From assembly GCA_003184365.1 (NCBI GenBank), contig NKYR01000012.1:1-64000 (forward strand): a DNA stretch of 64,000 bases, in the 5' to 3' direction. The notes under the pieces were generated by a model, which saw nothing but the letters and a program-made list of their open reading frames with translations, had not been told where the DNA came from and did not search any database. How positions within the stretch are numbered: position 1 is the first letter of the stretch; the number at the start of each line of letters is the position of its first letter. Made by a program: the position numbers and the translations under genes. Of the stretch, positions 34,485 to 44,683 are shown piece after piece. Source of the stretch: Evernia prunastri (lineage: Eukaryota > Ascomycota > Lecanoromycetes > Lecanorales > Parmeliaceae).

Positions 34485-35929
34485 ATGTCTCGCTCTCATC
34501 GCCGTCCTTCAGACTACTCACGTGGAAGCAGTCCCCATATTGATCGAAACCTTTCCGTTACCGAAGCCAGCTTCCAAAATCTCGGGCTAAACGAGACCGC
34601 CGGAGCTCAATATCAGTCCGGGCCTTCTTCCTATCTCTTGCCCGACCAGCGAAACCGAAGACCGTCGTATCCTCGAAGCGGACTCTCTTCTGGCTACCTC
34701 CAACCCGATTACGTCTCCAGCAGTTATACCCGAGCTGCATCGCCGGCTTCCTTCTCGGCTCTAGACAACTCCACCTCGTTCGGAACGACTTTGCTAGATC
34801 CTTCAGACTATCAGCTTTTCTCCGAGACCGGAACCTTCAGCAGTCGCGCAAGCCCGTTCTCAACAAGCGCACTTGGCCGGACGGACATGGGGTAAATTGA
34901 GAGTCTCCCATCGCCTGTGACCATTCTAACAGCCTTCAGTAGTTATCCATATCCATCAGACACAATGCCAACGTACCGCGACACGAGCTCTTATGGCCCA
35001 TCAAGGTCGCCTTCTCAGCGAGGTAAGTCATTGATTCACTGCTCGAAAGTCTTCGGCTTCATCATCTAATATGTCCAGGTTATACCAACCCGAGCACGGA
35101 GGCTTCTTTATCACGCAGTATGTCTGGTCCCTCTGGTCCTAGCATACTGCCAAGCTCGGCCTATGGTGGATTTATAGATGTAGAGCGTGAGGTTGCTCGG
35201 CAGCGGCAGCGAAAGCTCCATGAGTCTCGCCGTCAGTCGAAGCTCCTTCTACGGAGGACTATGCTGCCGAGCACCCCATACGCTAGGCCGGGCGAGGTAG
35301 ACACTGAGAACGGTTCGATTGACTATCTTCTAGCTCATTCCGGATCATCATACGATAGCCACAGCGCTTACGGTCGAACCCCTTCGACTTCCTCTGGCCA
35401 AGGCACTTACCTGGCCAACGTCTCATCGTGGGTTGACCTTCTCTTCGCTGACAGAGCTCCTGATGCTAATTCTCGACGGGCAGTTCTCCTTACGATAATG
35501 GTTACACTACGTCTTACGGTACGAGTGGCGTTGGCTCGCATACGATTTACCCTTCGTAAGTCTGATCACCATACATGACTATTTCAGGCCTAGGCTAACG
35601 TTCACAGTAGCTCTCAAATCCCAAGCCTCCCTTCCACGTCAAACCCCATATATGGCTACCGCGGCGGCGATAGGCGAGGCTCCGCTGTGCCATCCAATAT
35701 GGAGCCGGTTGTGATTGAGACACCGAAGAAGCCTCAATGCTGGGATCACGGCTGCAATGGTCGTCAATTCTCTACGTTCAGCAATCTCCTCAGGCACCAA
35801 CGGGAGAAGTCTGGTACTTCATCCAAGTCCGTCTGTCCTCGCTGCGGTGCAGAGTTCACGAGGAAGACGGCCAGAGATGGACATTTGGCGCACGATAAGT
35901 GCAAGGCGAGATCTTCGTCGGATCGTTGA
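34485..35929 (+). CDS. C2H2-type zinc-finger protein with Ser/Tyr-rich disordered N-terminus, 410 aa, five exons
   Basis: Exons are 34485-34891, 34940-35022, 35079-35427, 35484-35555 and 35608-35929. The first 300 residues are low-complexity (Ser, Tyr, Arg, Pro). Two fingers sit at the C-terminus: [23 protein letters not shown], with an atypical Cys spacing of four, and [20 protein letters not shown]. This resembles the many small fungal zinc-finger regulators, so nuclear DNA binding is likely, but no target is known. The intron at 35428-35483 uses a GTGGGT donor, chosen because it is the only one that restores frame. The gene is preceded by a long leader region rich in CT. Confidence 0.75.
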
Positions 35930-36956
35930 TTCAACCCTTATACTACTCCGATTTGCCTCTTTGAATCTATATATGCGAGTACTTTGAGCGTTATTACGGC
36001 ATAGCAATTGGTCTGGGACTTTACAGCGGCGAGCACTGGTCTTAACGTATCATATTGGAGTACCTTGGATAAGGACCCCACGGGCATTGGGATGGGCATT
36101 TACAACGGCGTTCAGCATACATATGGCGTTGGTTACATAGAAGTGCACTCATTATGGAACTCTGCGCAGGATAGCAGATGTTGTTTCGAATCCTCACCGT
36201 TGCCAACGTCAAGGCTTTGGCTTGCGCCGTGACCAAAATAAGTTTGACAAGCCTTGCCTCCGCCCCCTTGGCACACCCCCACAGCCGATATGATCTACAA
36301 CGGCGAAGACGCAACTGCATGCGATCTGCGACACTGCTTTCTGAAACCCAGAGGTGATACTTGGTAAGATGATGTAGCTTGGAGCCTTCGCCTCCTCGAA
36401 GGCAGTGTAAACTTCGGTACCTCGGATCATCCAAGATGTGATCGACGTGGGTTTTGGGATCCAACAAGCAAGCGCGGCAAACGCGATTACATACAGTACT
36501 AGTCATTACTTAATGTGAAACTCCTGCCTCAGGCTCTGACTCCAAGTCTCCAACAGAACACCTCTTGCATCCCTGTACTTACGTCCTTCTCACATACGCC
36601 ACTTTCACCCAGAACGCCAATCACCGGATAACCTTCGATTTGTATCACAGAAACTCGCCAAGATGACCCTCATGAACTCATCTACTTAACCTCCTCCAGT
36701 CTCTGGCAGCTTCAACAACAGCATAGTCTCCGAACTTACCTTACAGCAAAACCTCTAGGCCGCCGTCAAGATGCTTCCTTCATTGTCACAGCTGTTCCGC
36801 ATCCACCACTCTCACACAAACACAAGGTCTTTACGAACGCTACATCATAGAACAATACAGCGGCATAGGGTGTGAATCTAGAATTGGGTTGAAAAGAACA
36901 ATTTCCCTTTGAAAGGGAATCCTCAGCATCAGGAGTAGAGGTTACGCGGGTACGCT
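35930..36956. other. Intergenic, no gene seen
   Basis: A 154-codon minus-strand frame (36506-36042) and short plus-strand frames overlap each other and show no family features. The last few hundred bases probably hold the promoter of the GTPase gene. Confidence 0.45.
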
Positions 36957-39677
36957 ATGGCTTCAATCTTCACGTTCGAGTCTGAGCCACCTAGGGTATC
37001 TTCTCCGTGGCCAGGAGCAAGAGACGAAGGGGCCAGTACCGACTATGGAGACGGACAATCATTGCTGGCAGGCATGAAGATGCCGTTAGCGATACAGTTG
37101 GCCGATTGTGGAATAACAAAGCTGGAGGCGGAGCCACAAGAGGGTCCTACAGAGTACAAGCTGCACTTATTGCTTCGACCGCGAAGAAGTTTCTCTGCCA
37201 CGTCGACCGTCCAGCATGTCTCTGGTTCATATTCATCCAAATCTCGCGTTTCGCAGCCGATTGTGGAAGCGGATATTAAGCCAATGGCTACGCCGACCTT
37301 GGCGCCTAGCAGCCAATCAAAGCAGAATAGGCTGCAACATCTAACGACGCAACTACTATGGCGTCTTCAACAGTCTTCGCCCTATCATTCATCCTCGAGA
37401 TCAAATCTTGTGCTGCCAATTCTGCCACAAGCAGATGTCGAACTCTCTTCCTCAAAAGGCCCTGGTAGGCTGATCCCAGGGCTCGAAGAGAGTAGTGGCG
37501 CTCTGTACGAGATTGGTGTTAGCGATGACGGGACTTTCGTTGGCCTCGCCAGAGACGAATTAGAGGAGAGCTTGACCGTTCTTCGTGCAATGGCTTTCAG
37601 TCTGGGTTGCGATGTGCAAATACTTCGTGTGATTGTGGTAGGTGACTGCCAGTGGACCGAAGAAGCCAGACCAACGAGAAAAGCAGCGAGTAGGCAGAGG
37701 CAAGAAAAGCTTTTGGTTGCAGAAGTGCTTGTGGCTCCCTATCTGGGCCCTTCGAAGCGATCAACCGATCTGGCTGCCCTACCACGCGAAGACTGGACGT
37801 CCAAAGCTGCTGAAAATGATGCCTCTGATTGCAAAACAGGTCAGATCGTATCGCAGAGCGAGCAGCTTCGTTTATCTCTAACGGGAAGTACTACCTCTGG
37901 GAAGTCATCTTTGCTCGGTACTCTGTCGACTTCTACGCTGGACAATAGCCGCGGAAAAAGCAGGCTCAGTCTCTTAAAGCATCGACACGAGATAGTCTCC
38001 GGTGTAACCAGCTCCCTGGCGCAGGAGCTAATTGGATATCAGGAAGGGACGTTGGCCGAAGATGCAGTTGCTTCCAATACCAAAGTCATCAACTATGCTT
38101 CCGGCAATGTGTCTTCATGGAACGATATTCACTCCGCTTCTGAACACGGCCGTCTGGTCTTCGTGACAGACTCAGCTGGACACCCACGGTACAGGCGCAC
38201 CACAGTGCGTGGCCTCATCTCCTGGGCACCCCATTGGACTCTGTGCTGTGTGGCTGCAGATGACGGAGAGGACAGCACCGGTAGGGTCGGCGCGACGGCA
38301 TCTTCGAGTGAGATCCTCGGCTCTGCGGGCATTGGTGTCGATCTGTCCAAAGCACATCTCGACTTGTGCCTCAAGCTCAACTTGCCTTTGGTTATCGTCA
38401 TTACGAAGTTGGACATCGCGTCCAAAGTCGGCTTGCGGAATACTCTTACCAAGGTCTTGAGCACGTTGAAGGCTGCTGGTCGTAAGCCTGCCATACTGTC
38501 TTCGTCTTCGGCACAGAGGGGAGAACCTCAGCTTCAGTCAATCGTAAAAGATGATAAGGATGCAGCAAATCGAACAATTGCTTCCACGCCTCCCAACGAA
38601 TTGCATCTGCTAGTGCCAATTGTGCTTACCAGTGCTGTCACCGGGAGCGGTATTGGCCAGCTCCATGCCCTTCTGAACCAGCTCCCATTGAAACCAGGTG
38701 CGACGGCCGACCACGCAGCAGTTATGGATCCAGACGCTGCACGACACCAGAGCCTGTTCCATGTGGACGAGGTTTTCACTATGCCCGCGCATTCTCGCTC
38801 TGCAAACGCGGAGATGTCTGCAACGGGCTTCGTGCTGAGTGGATATCTACACTACGGGATGCTAGAGGTGGGTGATACAATGCTCATCGGACCATTCAAT
38901 CCAAGCATTGCTACAGAATTGGCGGAGAATCCCGATATTCACCAAGCTAGATCTTATCCTAGCCTGGTAAGAGGATCACCACGAGCCGTTGCAAAATCTC
39001 GGGACTGGCACCGACCCTTTTCCGATGACTTTACGGGCATTCAGGGTGATGCTGATGTACCCACAATGGATCTTCCGACATGGCAAACAATACACGTTAT
39101 TGGTCTCCGCAATCTACGGCTCCCTGTGCGGAGGCTGTCAGCTGGCCAAGTGGGTACTGTTGCAATCACGTTCGAAGGATGTTCAACTCTTGCCGGCAGC
39201 GACTCCTCTTCAATCGCAAGCCCGCCATTAAGAAGAGGCATGGTTATGATCTCCGCCCAAAGGGGTCCCCAGACAGGACCACCCCCAGCCTACAGCCGAT
39301 TTACGGCAGTTTTCCCCCAGCCTAGCCTTCCCGCCTGGCCTGCAGTACTGGTCGTGGTCTATATCGCTAGCATTCGAGCATCTGCGAAGATTGTTGAAGT
39401 CAAAGCCCTGGCAGCGACGCCAACCGGGGAGGACATTTTTGACTTCGACGACAACAGCAACGGACAGAGCAGTACTGCAACGTCTCAAGACTCGGGTAAT
39501 CAGCAAACCGAAATCACATTTGAGTTCGTGACTTCGCAAGAGTGGATCGAGATGGGGACGCAAGTGTTAGTGACGCCGGGAGGTGGGCCCAGTTTAACGA
39601 ATCAACCAGAGCAAAGGGAGCCGAGTAGCGCTGGCTTGGACGGGTATGTGGGGTTGATCACACAGGCAGTGGCTTGA
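36957..39677 (+). CDS. GTPBP1/GTPBP2-like translational GTPase, 906 aa, single exon
   Basis: The GTPase core lies at about residues 300-560: P-loop LTGSTTSGKSSLLG at about 306, switch II DSAGHPRYRRTT at about 404, and the base-recognition TKLD at about 482 with preceding VIVI. Domain 2 and 3 beta-barrel segments follow (GYLHYGMLEVGDTMLIGPF, LPVRRLSAGQVGTVAI, LRRGMVMIS). This order matches the GTPBP1 family of EF-Tu-like GTPases, which act on ribosomes and RNA turnover in animals; fungal roles are poorly known. The first 300 residues hold a family-specific region (IGVSDDGTFVGLARDELEESLTVLRAMA) that is conserved in GTPBP1. A low-complexity Ser/Asp segment interrupts the third barrel. It is convergent with the SDR gene. 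Confidence 0.9.
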   Translation: MASIFTFESEPPRVSSPWPGARDEGASTDYGDGQSLLAGMKMPLAIQLADCGITKLEAEPQEGPTEYKLHLLLRPRRSFSATSTVQHVSGSYSSKSRVSQPIVEADIKPMATPTLAPSSQSKQNRLQHLTTQLLWRLQQSSPYHSSSRSNLVLPILPQADVELSSSKGPGRLIPGLEESSGALYEIGVSDDGTFVGLARDELEESLTVLRAMAFSLGCDVQILRVIVVGDCQWTEEARPTRKAASRQRQEKLLVAEVLVAPYLGPSKRSTDLAALPREDWTSKAAENDASDCKTGQIVSQSEQLRLSLTGSTTSGKSSLLGTLSTSTLDNSRGKSRLSLLKHRHEIVSGVTSSLAQELIGYQEGTLAEDAVASNTKVINYASGNVSSWNDIHSASEHGRLVFVTDSAGHPRYRRTTVRGLISWAPHWTLCCVAADDGEDSTGRVGATASSSEILGSAGIGVDLSKAHLDLCLKLNLPLVIVITKLDIASKVGLRNTLTKVLSTLKAAGRKPAILSSSSAQRGEPQLQSIVKDDKDAANRTIASTPPNELHLLVPIVLTSAVTGSGIGQLHALLNQLPLKPGATADHAAVMDPDAARHQSLFHVDEVFTMPAHSRSANAEMSATGFVLSGYLHYGMLEVGDTMLIGPFNPSIATELAENPDIHQARSYPSLVRGSPRAVAKSRDWHRPFSDDFTGIQGDADVPTMDLPTWQTIHVIGLRNLRLPVRRLSAGQVGTVAITFEGCSTLAGSDSSSIASPPLRRGMVMISAQRGPQTGPPPAYSRFTAVFPQPSLPAWPAVLVVVYIASIRASAKIVEVKALAATPTGEDIFDFDDNSNGQSSTATSQDSGNQQTEITFEFVTSQEWIEMGTQVLVTPGGGPSLTNQPEQREPSSAGLDGYVGLITQAVA

Positions 39678-40045
39678 TCGACGCTTGGGTTGGGTCTTGT
39701 CATTGATGCCGCCGGCTTCGATTTATGTTGTAGGTCAGTCTCCTAGATAGATTCGCTCGCCAAATGCAATGATCGGAATAGCTTCGTATCTGCGGCCGCC
39801 GCTCTCCAGACTCCCTTGACCCGATCCCCATCCTTCCTTCCCTCAAGGAGCTGACTTCTGGTTCCCAAATCTCCCTCGCCTTTAAGGCCAATCCCATCGC
39901 CCCTTCTCAAGTAACCCCCCAAATCTCCCTCAAGCTCTGAATCCGTCAAGTCCCTAGAGACCAACACCCCTCCGTTCCCCGCCGTCCTCAGCGCCACCCT
40001 CTCCCCCTCTCTCCCTCCCTCCCAAAGGCCCCCCGACGTAGATTT

Positions 40046-40437
40046 TCAATACACGGCATACCCCCCCTAACCGCTCAAATCGTCAGCAAATCCCCTAATC
40101 CATCCATCTATCTATCCATCACAACGCAAAGAAAGAAAGAAAGAGAAGAAAGAAAGAAAGAACCGCCCCAAAAAAAACTCACATCGGCCAGGATCTCCGC
40201 TCCCGTCACGAAACCGCTCGCGTCGCTGGCGAGAAAAACCGCGAGCCCGTTCAGCTCGTCCGGCCGGCCCAGGCGGCCCATGGGCGTCATGGCGTTCCAG
40301 TGCTTCTTTTGGCCTTCTAGCAATGCCTACGCCGGGGAGAAAAGGGGGGTGCGGGAGTTAGCTGTTGTTTCTTCTTGGTGATGGTGGGGAGGGGAGGTGG
40401 AAGATGGGTTCGGGGAATCGGATTCAGAGATAGATAC

Positions 40438-40496
<59 letters not shown>

Positions 40497-40615
40497 GCCT
40501 CCAAGGAAGCAACTCGCTCGGAAAAGAAGCCTACCTCCCGATTCAACGCCGTATCCATGTATCCGGGCGCGATGGTNGAAGATGGGTTCGGGGAATCGGA
40601 TTCAGAGATAGATAC

Positions 40616-40678
<63 letters not shown>

Positions 40679-42539
40679 GCCTCCAAGGAAGCAACTCGCT
40701 CGGAAAAGAAGCCTACCTCCCGATTCAACGCCGTATCCATGTATCCGGGCGCGATGGTGTTGACCCGGACGCCGTGCGGCGCCCACTCGGCCGCGAGGGA
40801 TCTCGCCAGCTGGGCCACGGCCGCCTTGGACGCGTTGTAGGCGCACTGCTGCTGCGGGTGGAGCACGCGGGAGCCGGCGATGGAGGAGAGGAAGATGATG
40901 GAGCCGCCCGTCTTCGCGCCGATCATATCTTGATCGTGGGAAAAAAAGTCGGCGTCAGTCTTTTGCTTGTGCGAAGAGGAGGGGGGGTTACAGTGAGCTC
41001 TTGGGGATACGTTTGGAGAGGAGTGGAAAGCTTTCTTTTCTGATACCTGTCTTGAGAGGGAGGGAGGGAAATGTGGATTTCCGGGGAGTACGTACGGCGA
41101 GCGCAGGCTTGGGACACGAGGAAGGAGCCCGTGAGGTTGATGTCGAGGAGGTTGCGGAATAGGGCGGCGTCGTAGGTTTCGGCTTTGATGTTGGAGCTTT
41201 TGCGTGCGTGCGTTTCGTGAGCAGTTGGGATTTGTAAGGGATGGATGGATGGATGGATGGAGGTGGAGGTGGGAATTGATTTGAGGCAGATGGAAAGGGA
41301 GACAGAAAGAAGGACTCGGAAAGGGGGCTGGCTGGCTGGCCGGCTGGCTCACTTACTCGACGACCCCGGCGGAATTGATCACGATGTCTACGGACCCAAG
41401 GTCCGAGGTCACCTTGGCTACCACGCCCGCGATCGCTCTTTCGTCCCGCACGTCGACTTTGTAGAATTGCACGGGGATGCTGGTGCTCGCGTGCAGCTCG
41501 GCGGCGGCGGCGTCGCCGAGGTCCTGCTTCCGGTCCAGCAGGGCGATGGCTTTGGCACCGGCTTCGGCGAGCGCTTGGGACATGTTCCAGCCTAGGCCTC
41601 GGGCACCGCTGTGTGTGTGAAAAAAAATCGTTGGTCTTTGGTCAAAGATGAGGGATATGCATGGAGCAAGAACCGGGTAGTATCAACAATCTCCAATGAC
41701 CATCTGAAAAGCTCAGAGGTCCAGATTTTCGTTTTGCTGCAGTACGAAGACGTAACAGAAAGTGGTCCGGAAAGAAAAAACATCCACAGTCGGTGTCAAA
41801 AGTCATCATCTTTAGGATCAGTTAATTCGACTGTAGTAGCTAGTATTTCCAGACATCAATTCCTCCCAGTCCATATACTTAGTCTGTGTTTCGTTCAAAA
41901 AAGACCATCCAGTGTGTAGACCGGCGTGTATTCCGCTCCATTCCGTTACGACCCAGGAAATTGTTTCACAGCAAATGTCCCGTGGCTACGAGCTATATGG
42001 CCCGGGTAGACCTTGTCGGATGATGACGACTCTTTTTGACACCGACTGCGTCTGTAGAAACAAGACATAAAGAAAATACAGCAGCAAGAAACACTTCAAA
42101 ACCGCACCGACTCTCTCTCCGAAAAAACACACACAAAAAGCCTGTCGGCACTCAACTCAACTCACCCCGTCACAACAGCCACTTTCCCCCCCAGCGTAAA
42201 GCTCCTCATCGTCGGCGTCATCGCCGCGACGGAGCACCCGTCAAAAGCCACCGCCGTCCTACCCGCCACATCTCCGCTCGCGACAGCCGGAGAGGGCGTC
42301 CCGTCGACTTTCAGGGTCGTTCGCTCTGCGGCGTCGGCGGTGGCGTCAGTCTTTTTGTCGGTCTGCGGATGGTAGCTGGTGAGTGGGACTTGGGTCGTTT
42401 TGCCTTTGGAGTAGAAGCGGGAGCGGGGTGCGCGGGGCTGGGGGAGAGGGGGGCTAGGGTGGAGGGGAAGGAGTGGGAGAAGGGGAAGAGGAAAGGGTAG
42501 GGGTGGCTTTTGGCGAATGAGGCGGGTGAGGGTGATCAT
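40046..42539 (-). CDS. Short-chain dehydrogenase of the polyol/arabinitol-dehydrogenase type, 367 aa, six exons
   Basis: Exons are 42539-42166, 41608-41357, 41196-41096, 40928-40717, 40326-40183 and 40066-40046; the last is only seven codons including stop. Visible motifs are the NAD(P) loop TGGARGLG at about residue 124, a VDVRD acidic strand, INSAGV, the catalytic Ser in IIFLSSIAGS and YNASK (Tyr/Lys). The C-terminal RLGRPDELNGLAVFLASDAS also fits. The best family match by eye is fungal D-arabinitol/mannitol-type SDRs; the substrate is unproven. The N-terminal 55 residues are Pro, Leu and Arg rich and may target mitochondria. Intron 1 (557 bp) contains a MITE. Intron 4 carries a (GAAA)n microsatellite and a false duplication at an N, which also repeats 42 bp of exon 4. 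Confidence 0.88.
40400..40758. repeat. Duplicated segment around a single N, with (GAAA)n tracts
   Basis: Bases 40400-40576 recur at 40578-40758, separated by the N at 40577. The copies differ only by about one GAAA unit. A contig overlap that the assembler could not merge because of the microsatellite explains this. The true intron 4 of the SDR gene is then about 210 bp, not 390 bp. Confidence 0.85.
41787..42048 (-). mobile_element. MITE copy C, 262 bp, inside intron 1 of the SDR gene
   Basis: The ends are inverted repeats: CAGTCGGTGTCAAAAGTCAT at 41787 and, at the right, GATGATGACGACTCTTTTTGACACCGACTG ending at 42048. Read on the minus strand it carries GCTGTGAAACAATTTCCT and ends like copies A and B. 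It has no open frame of note. Of the four copies this is the only one with both termini clear. No target duplication could be fixed. Confidence 0.65.
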
Positions 42540-43085
42540 GTCTGTTTCTTTTCTTTCTCTTTGTCTTGTAATATGAAGAGAAAGCGGATTATGAGGATGA
42601 ATATGGCGCTGTGAGGGTCATGGCAGACATTTTGAGAGCAAGCGCGAAAGGCAGAGTACTTTGGCTTTTCGAGTCGAGCCGAGCAGCGCCGAATGTATTA
42701 TTGGAGCGGCTTGCCCTGGATGAGAAAGTCCAACATCTGTGGAGAGCCTAAGGCTGCATACCTAGATCCTGGTACTGCGTTTGCTACTAACGCGGAGGGC
42801 AGCATCTTGAATAGGGGCGTGGGCATGCCGGCAGATTCGGGCTTTTCTACACGAATCTTTCTTGTTGAAGTCTTTTGACATGATTAACTACATGAGGAAA
42901 AGTCCAATATCGATGGACTATCGACAACAACACCTAATGTTGAGATACTAGGAAATGTTGAGACACATGAAGCAATGATCCTGGCAGACACAACTCCGAA
43001 CCAAACTCCATCGCTTGCTAGTTGCGTGCGGTAACAATGAACCAGATGACAGACCGGCGGGTATATTCAAGCCAGATGGCACACA
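42540..43085. other. Intergenic, no gene seen
   Basis: It contains the upstream DNA of the SDR gene and the 3' flank of the Ysc84-like gene. Confidence 0.4.
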
Positions 43086-44443
43086 CTAGACAGCTTCCAC
43101 GTAATTGCTACCAAACAAACATCAGTTTTGCTATCCAGGGGAACCTCTTGGAGCAGGTCACATACCTAGGAAAAATCCCCGTCCTGTTCCCAATTGTCCC
43201 CGTCCACCAGTCTGATGCATTTTCCGTTCTCTTTGTGATCGTGATAATCTCTCCTTTCTTGAATGCTAGGTCACCAGGCTGATCCGCATCAAATGTAAAC
43301 AATGCAATGGCCTGATCCTTCCCCATTGTTCCCGCGGTTGATTTGGGCGTGAACTTCGGCTTCGGCGCCGTGGGCCTGCCGGGCTTCGGTGAGTCGCTGT
43401 ACGAATAGTCCTCTCCGACGGTATTGGTCCGACTTCGACCTCCGCTATTGGGTGGCCGATCATAGACATCGTCGTTCCAGGTACTAGCTCGTTTGGGAGC
43501 ATCGTTGTATTCGTAGTCGTTTGCCATAGATCCCGTGCGATTTGTGCGCACGCCTTCATTGTAGCCACGGCCTGAACCGCCTTGCCAGACGACGTTGTCG
43601 TGGCTGTCGTCGTAGATTGGAATATCATTATACATTGCGTCCGAAGATGATGGCGTTACTCCGGCGAAGACTCTGGAATTCAAGACCCGCATAAGTGGTT
43701 CTGCGGCTGGAGGGGGGCGAACACCGCCCTCGAGCAGCTGGCGTGCTGTGATACGGCTGTTGTAGAGTTTTTCGTTCGCGTCGCGGCGTTCGATCAGAAC
43801 ACTTCCTTCCAAGCTAACCCCAGCGAAAAGCCCCTTGGTCTTTGAATATGAGAACACCCCGGCCACACCTTTCAAGCTAGCTGCTCCGGCAGCTTCTGCA
43901 TTGCGTCCAACGGGTCCTGCGGCAATTGACACATTTCCTCCGAGGGTGAGTGAACCTTTCTGAGAGAATGTGCGAACGGCGGCAGCATCGTTCAGAATGA
44001 AGACGAAGTCGGTGAGCTCGAATCCTATTTGTCCACCGAAGCCACCACCACCAGTCGCAATGGCCGAGGGCGCTGACCAAGTACCATCGGAGAGACGGGC
44101 GATAACAATACCGGAACCGAATCGACCTGAACCTAGGAAGCCGGCTTTAAGGACTGTGATTATAGCAAGACCCTAATGCGATCTTTCAGAATGCGGCTTT
44201 ACATCAGCTGAAAATGACGTCTCGTACCTTTGCATTGGCTAATATTTGAGGCGGTATAACCTTGTCTGGGCCAAATGATTGCCGTGGATCTACGAAAGAT
44301 GCAAGAACCTATGAATGCAAAGTCAATGAACTGTACTCTGACAAAGTACTGAAGTTTCCGAGGTGCCACGAGCTCACCTTTCCCGCTTTCTTGCACTCGC
44401 TGGCTACAGAAGTAGGAAATGGATTGTTGATTCCAAAGGGCAT
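43086..44443 (-). CDS. LSB3: Ysc84/Lsb3-like actin-patch protein (SYLF plus SH3 domain), 391 aa, four exons
   Basis: Exons are 44443-44378, 44308-44228, 44172-43166 and 43107-43086 (22 nt, encoding NYVEAV and stop). The N-terminal MPFGINNPFPTSVASECKKAGKVL starts the SYLF/Ysc84 domain, which continues as GLAIITVLKAGFLGSGRFGSG and FVFILNDAAAVRTFS. This module binds phosphoinositides and actin. A 120-residue disordered linker with YDD and PKP motifs follows. The SH3 domain has ALFTFDADQPGDLAFKKGEII, DWWTG and GIFPSNYVE. Members act in cortical actin patches during endocytosis. The tiny last exon completes the SH3 fold, so models that stop at the long exon lose the conserved NYVE end. Confidence 0.93.
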
Positions 44444-44683
44444 CTTTTTGGCCGTGTCAACAATTCAATAAATCAACAACTCTGATATATGTATGAGCCG
44501 GTATAATTTTCTTAACGAGAGTGGAGGGCAAGCTCCTAGATAGATTTTATGATACTCGGTCTGCTCCGCCATCAATTCCACGCGTAGTCAGCAATGCCAA
44601 GAAAAGTGACGCACATTTGTATTCAAAGTTTCTAAAACGAAAATCTTACAATGCAACTTTACCACGCTAGAGACGAGCACAAT

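Noticed and set aside
36042..36506. 154-codon minus-strand frame
   Set aside because: It has scattered Cys and His but no regular spacing, and overlapping plus-strand frames are as good.
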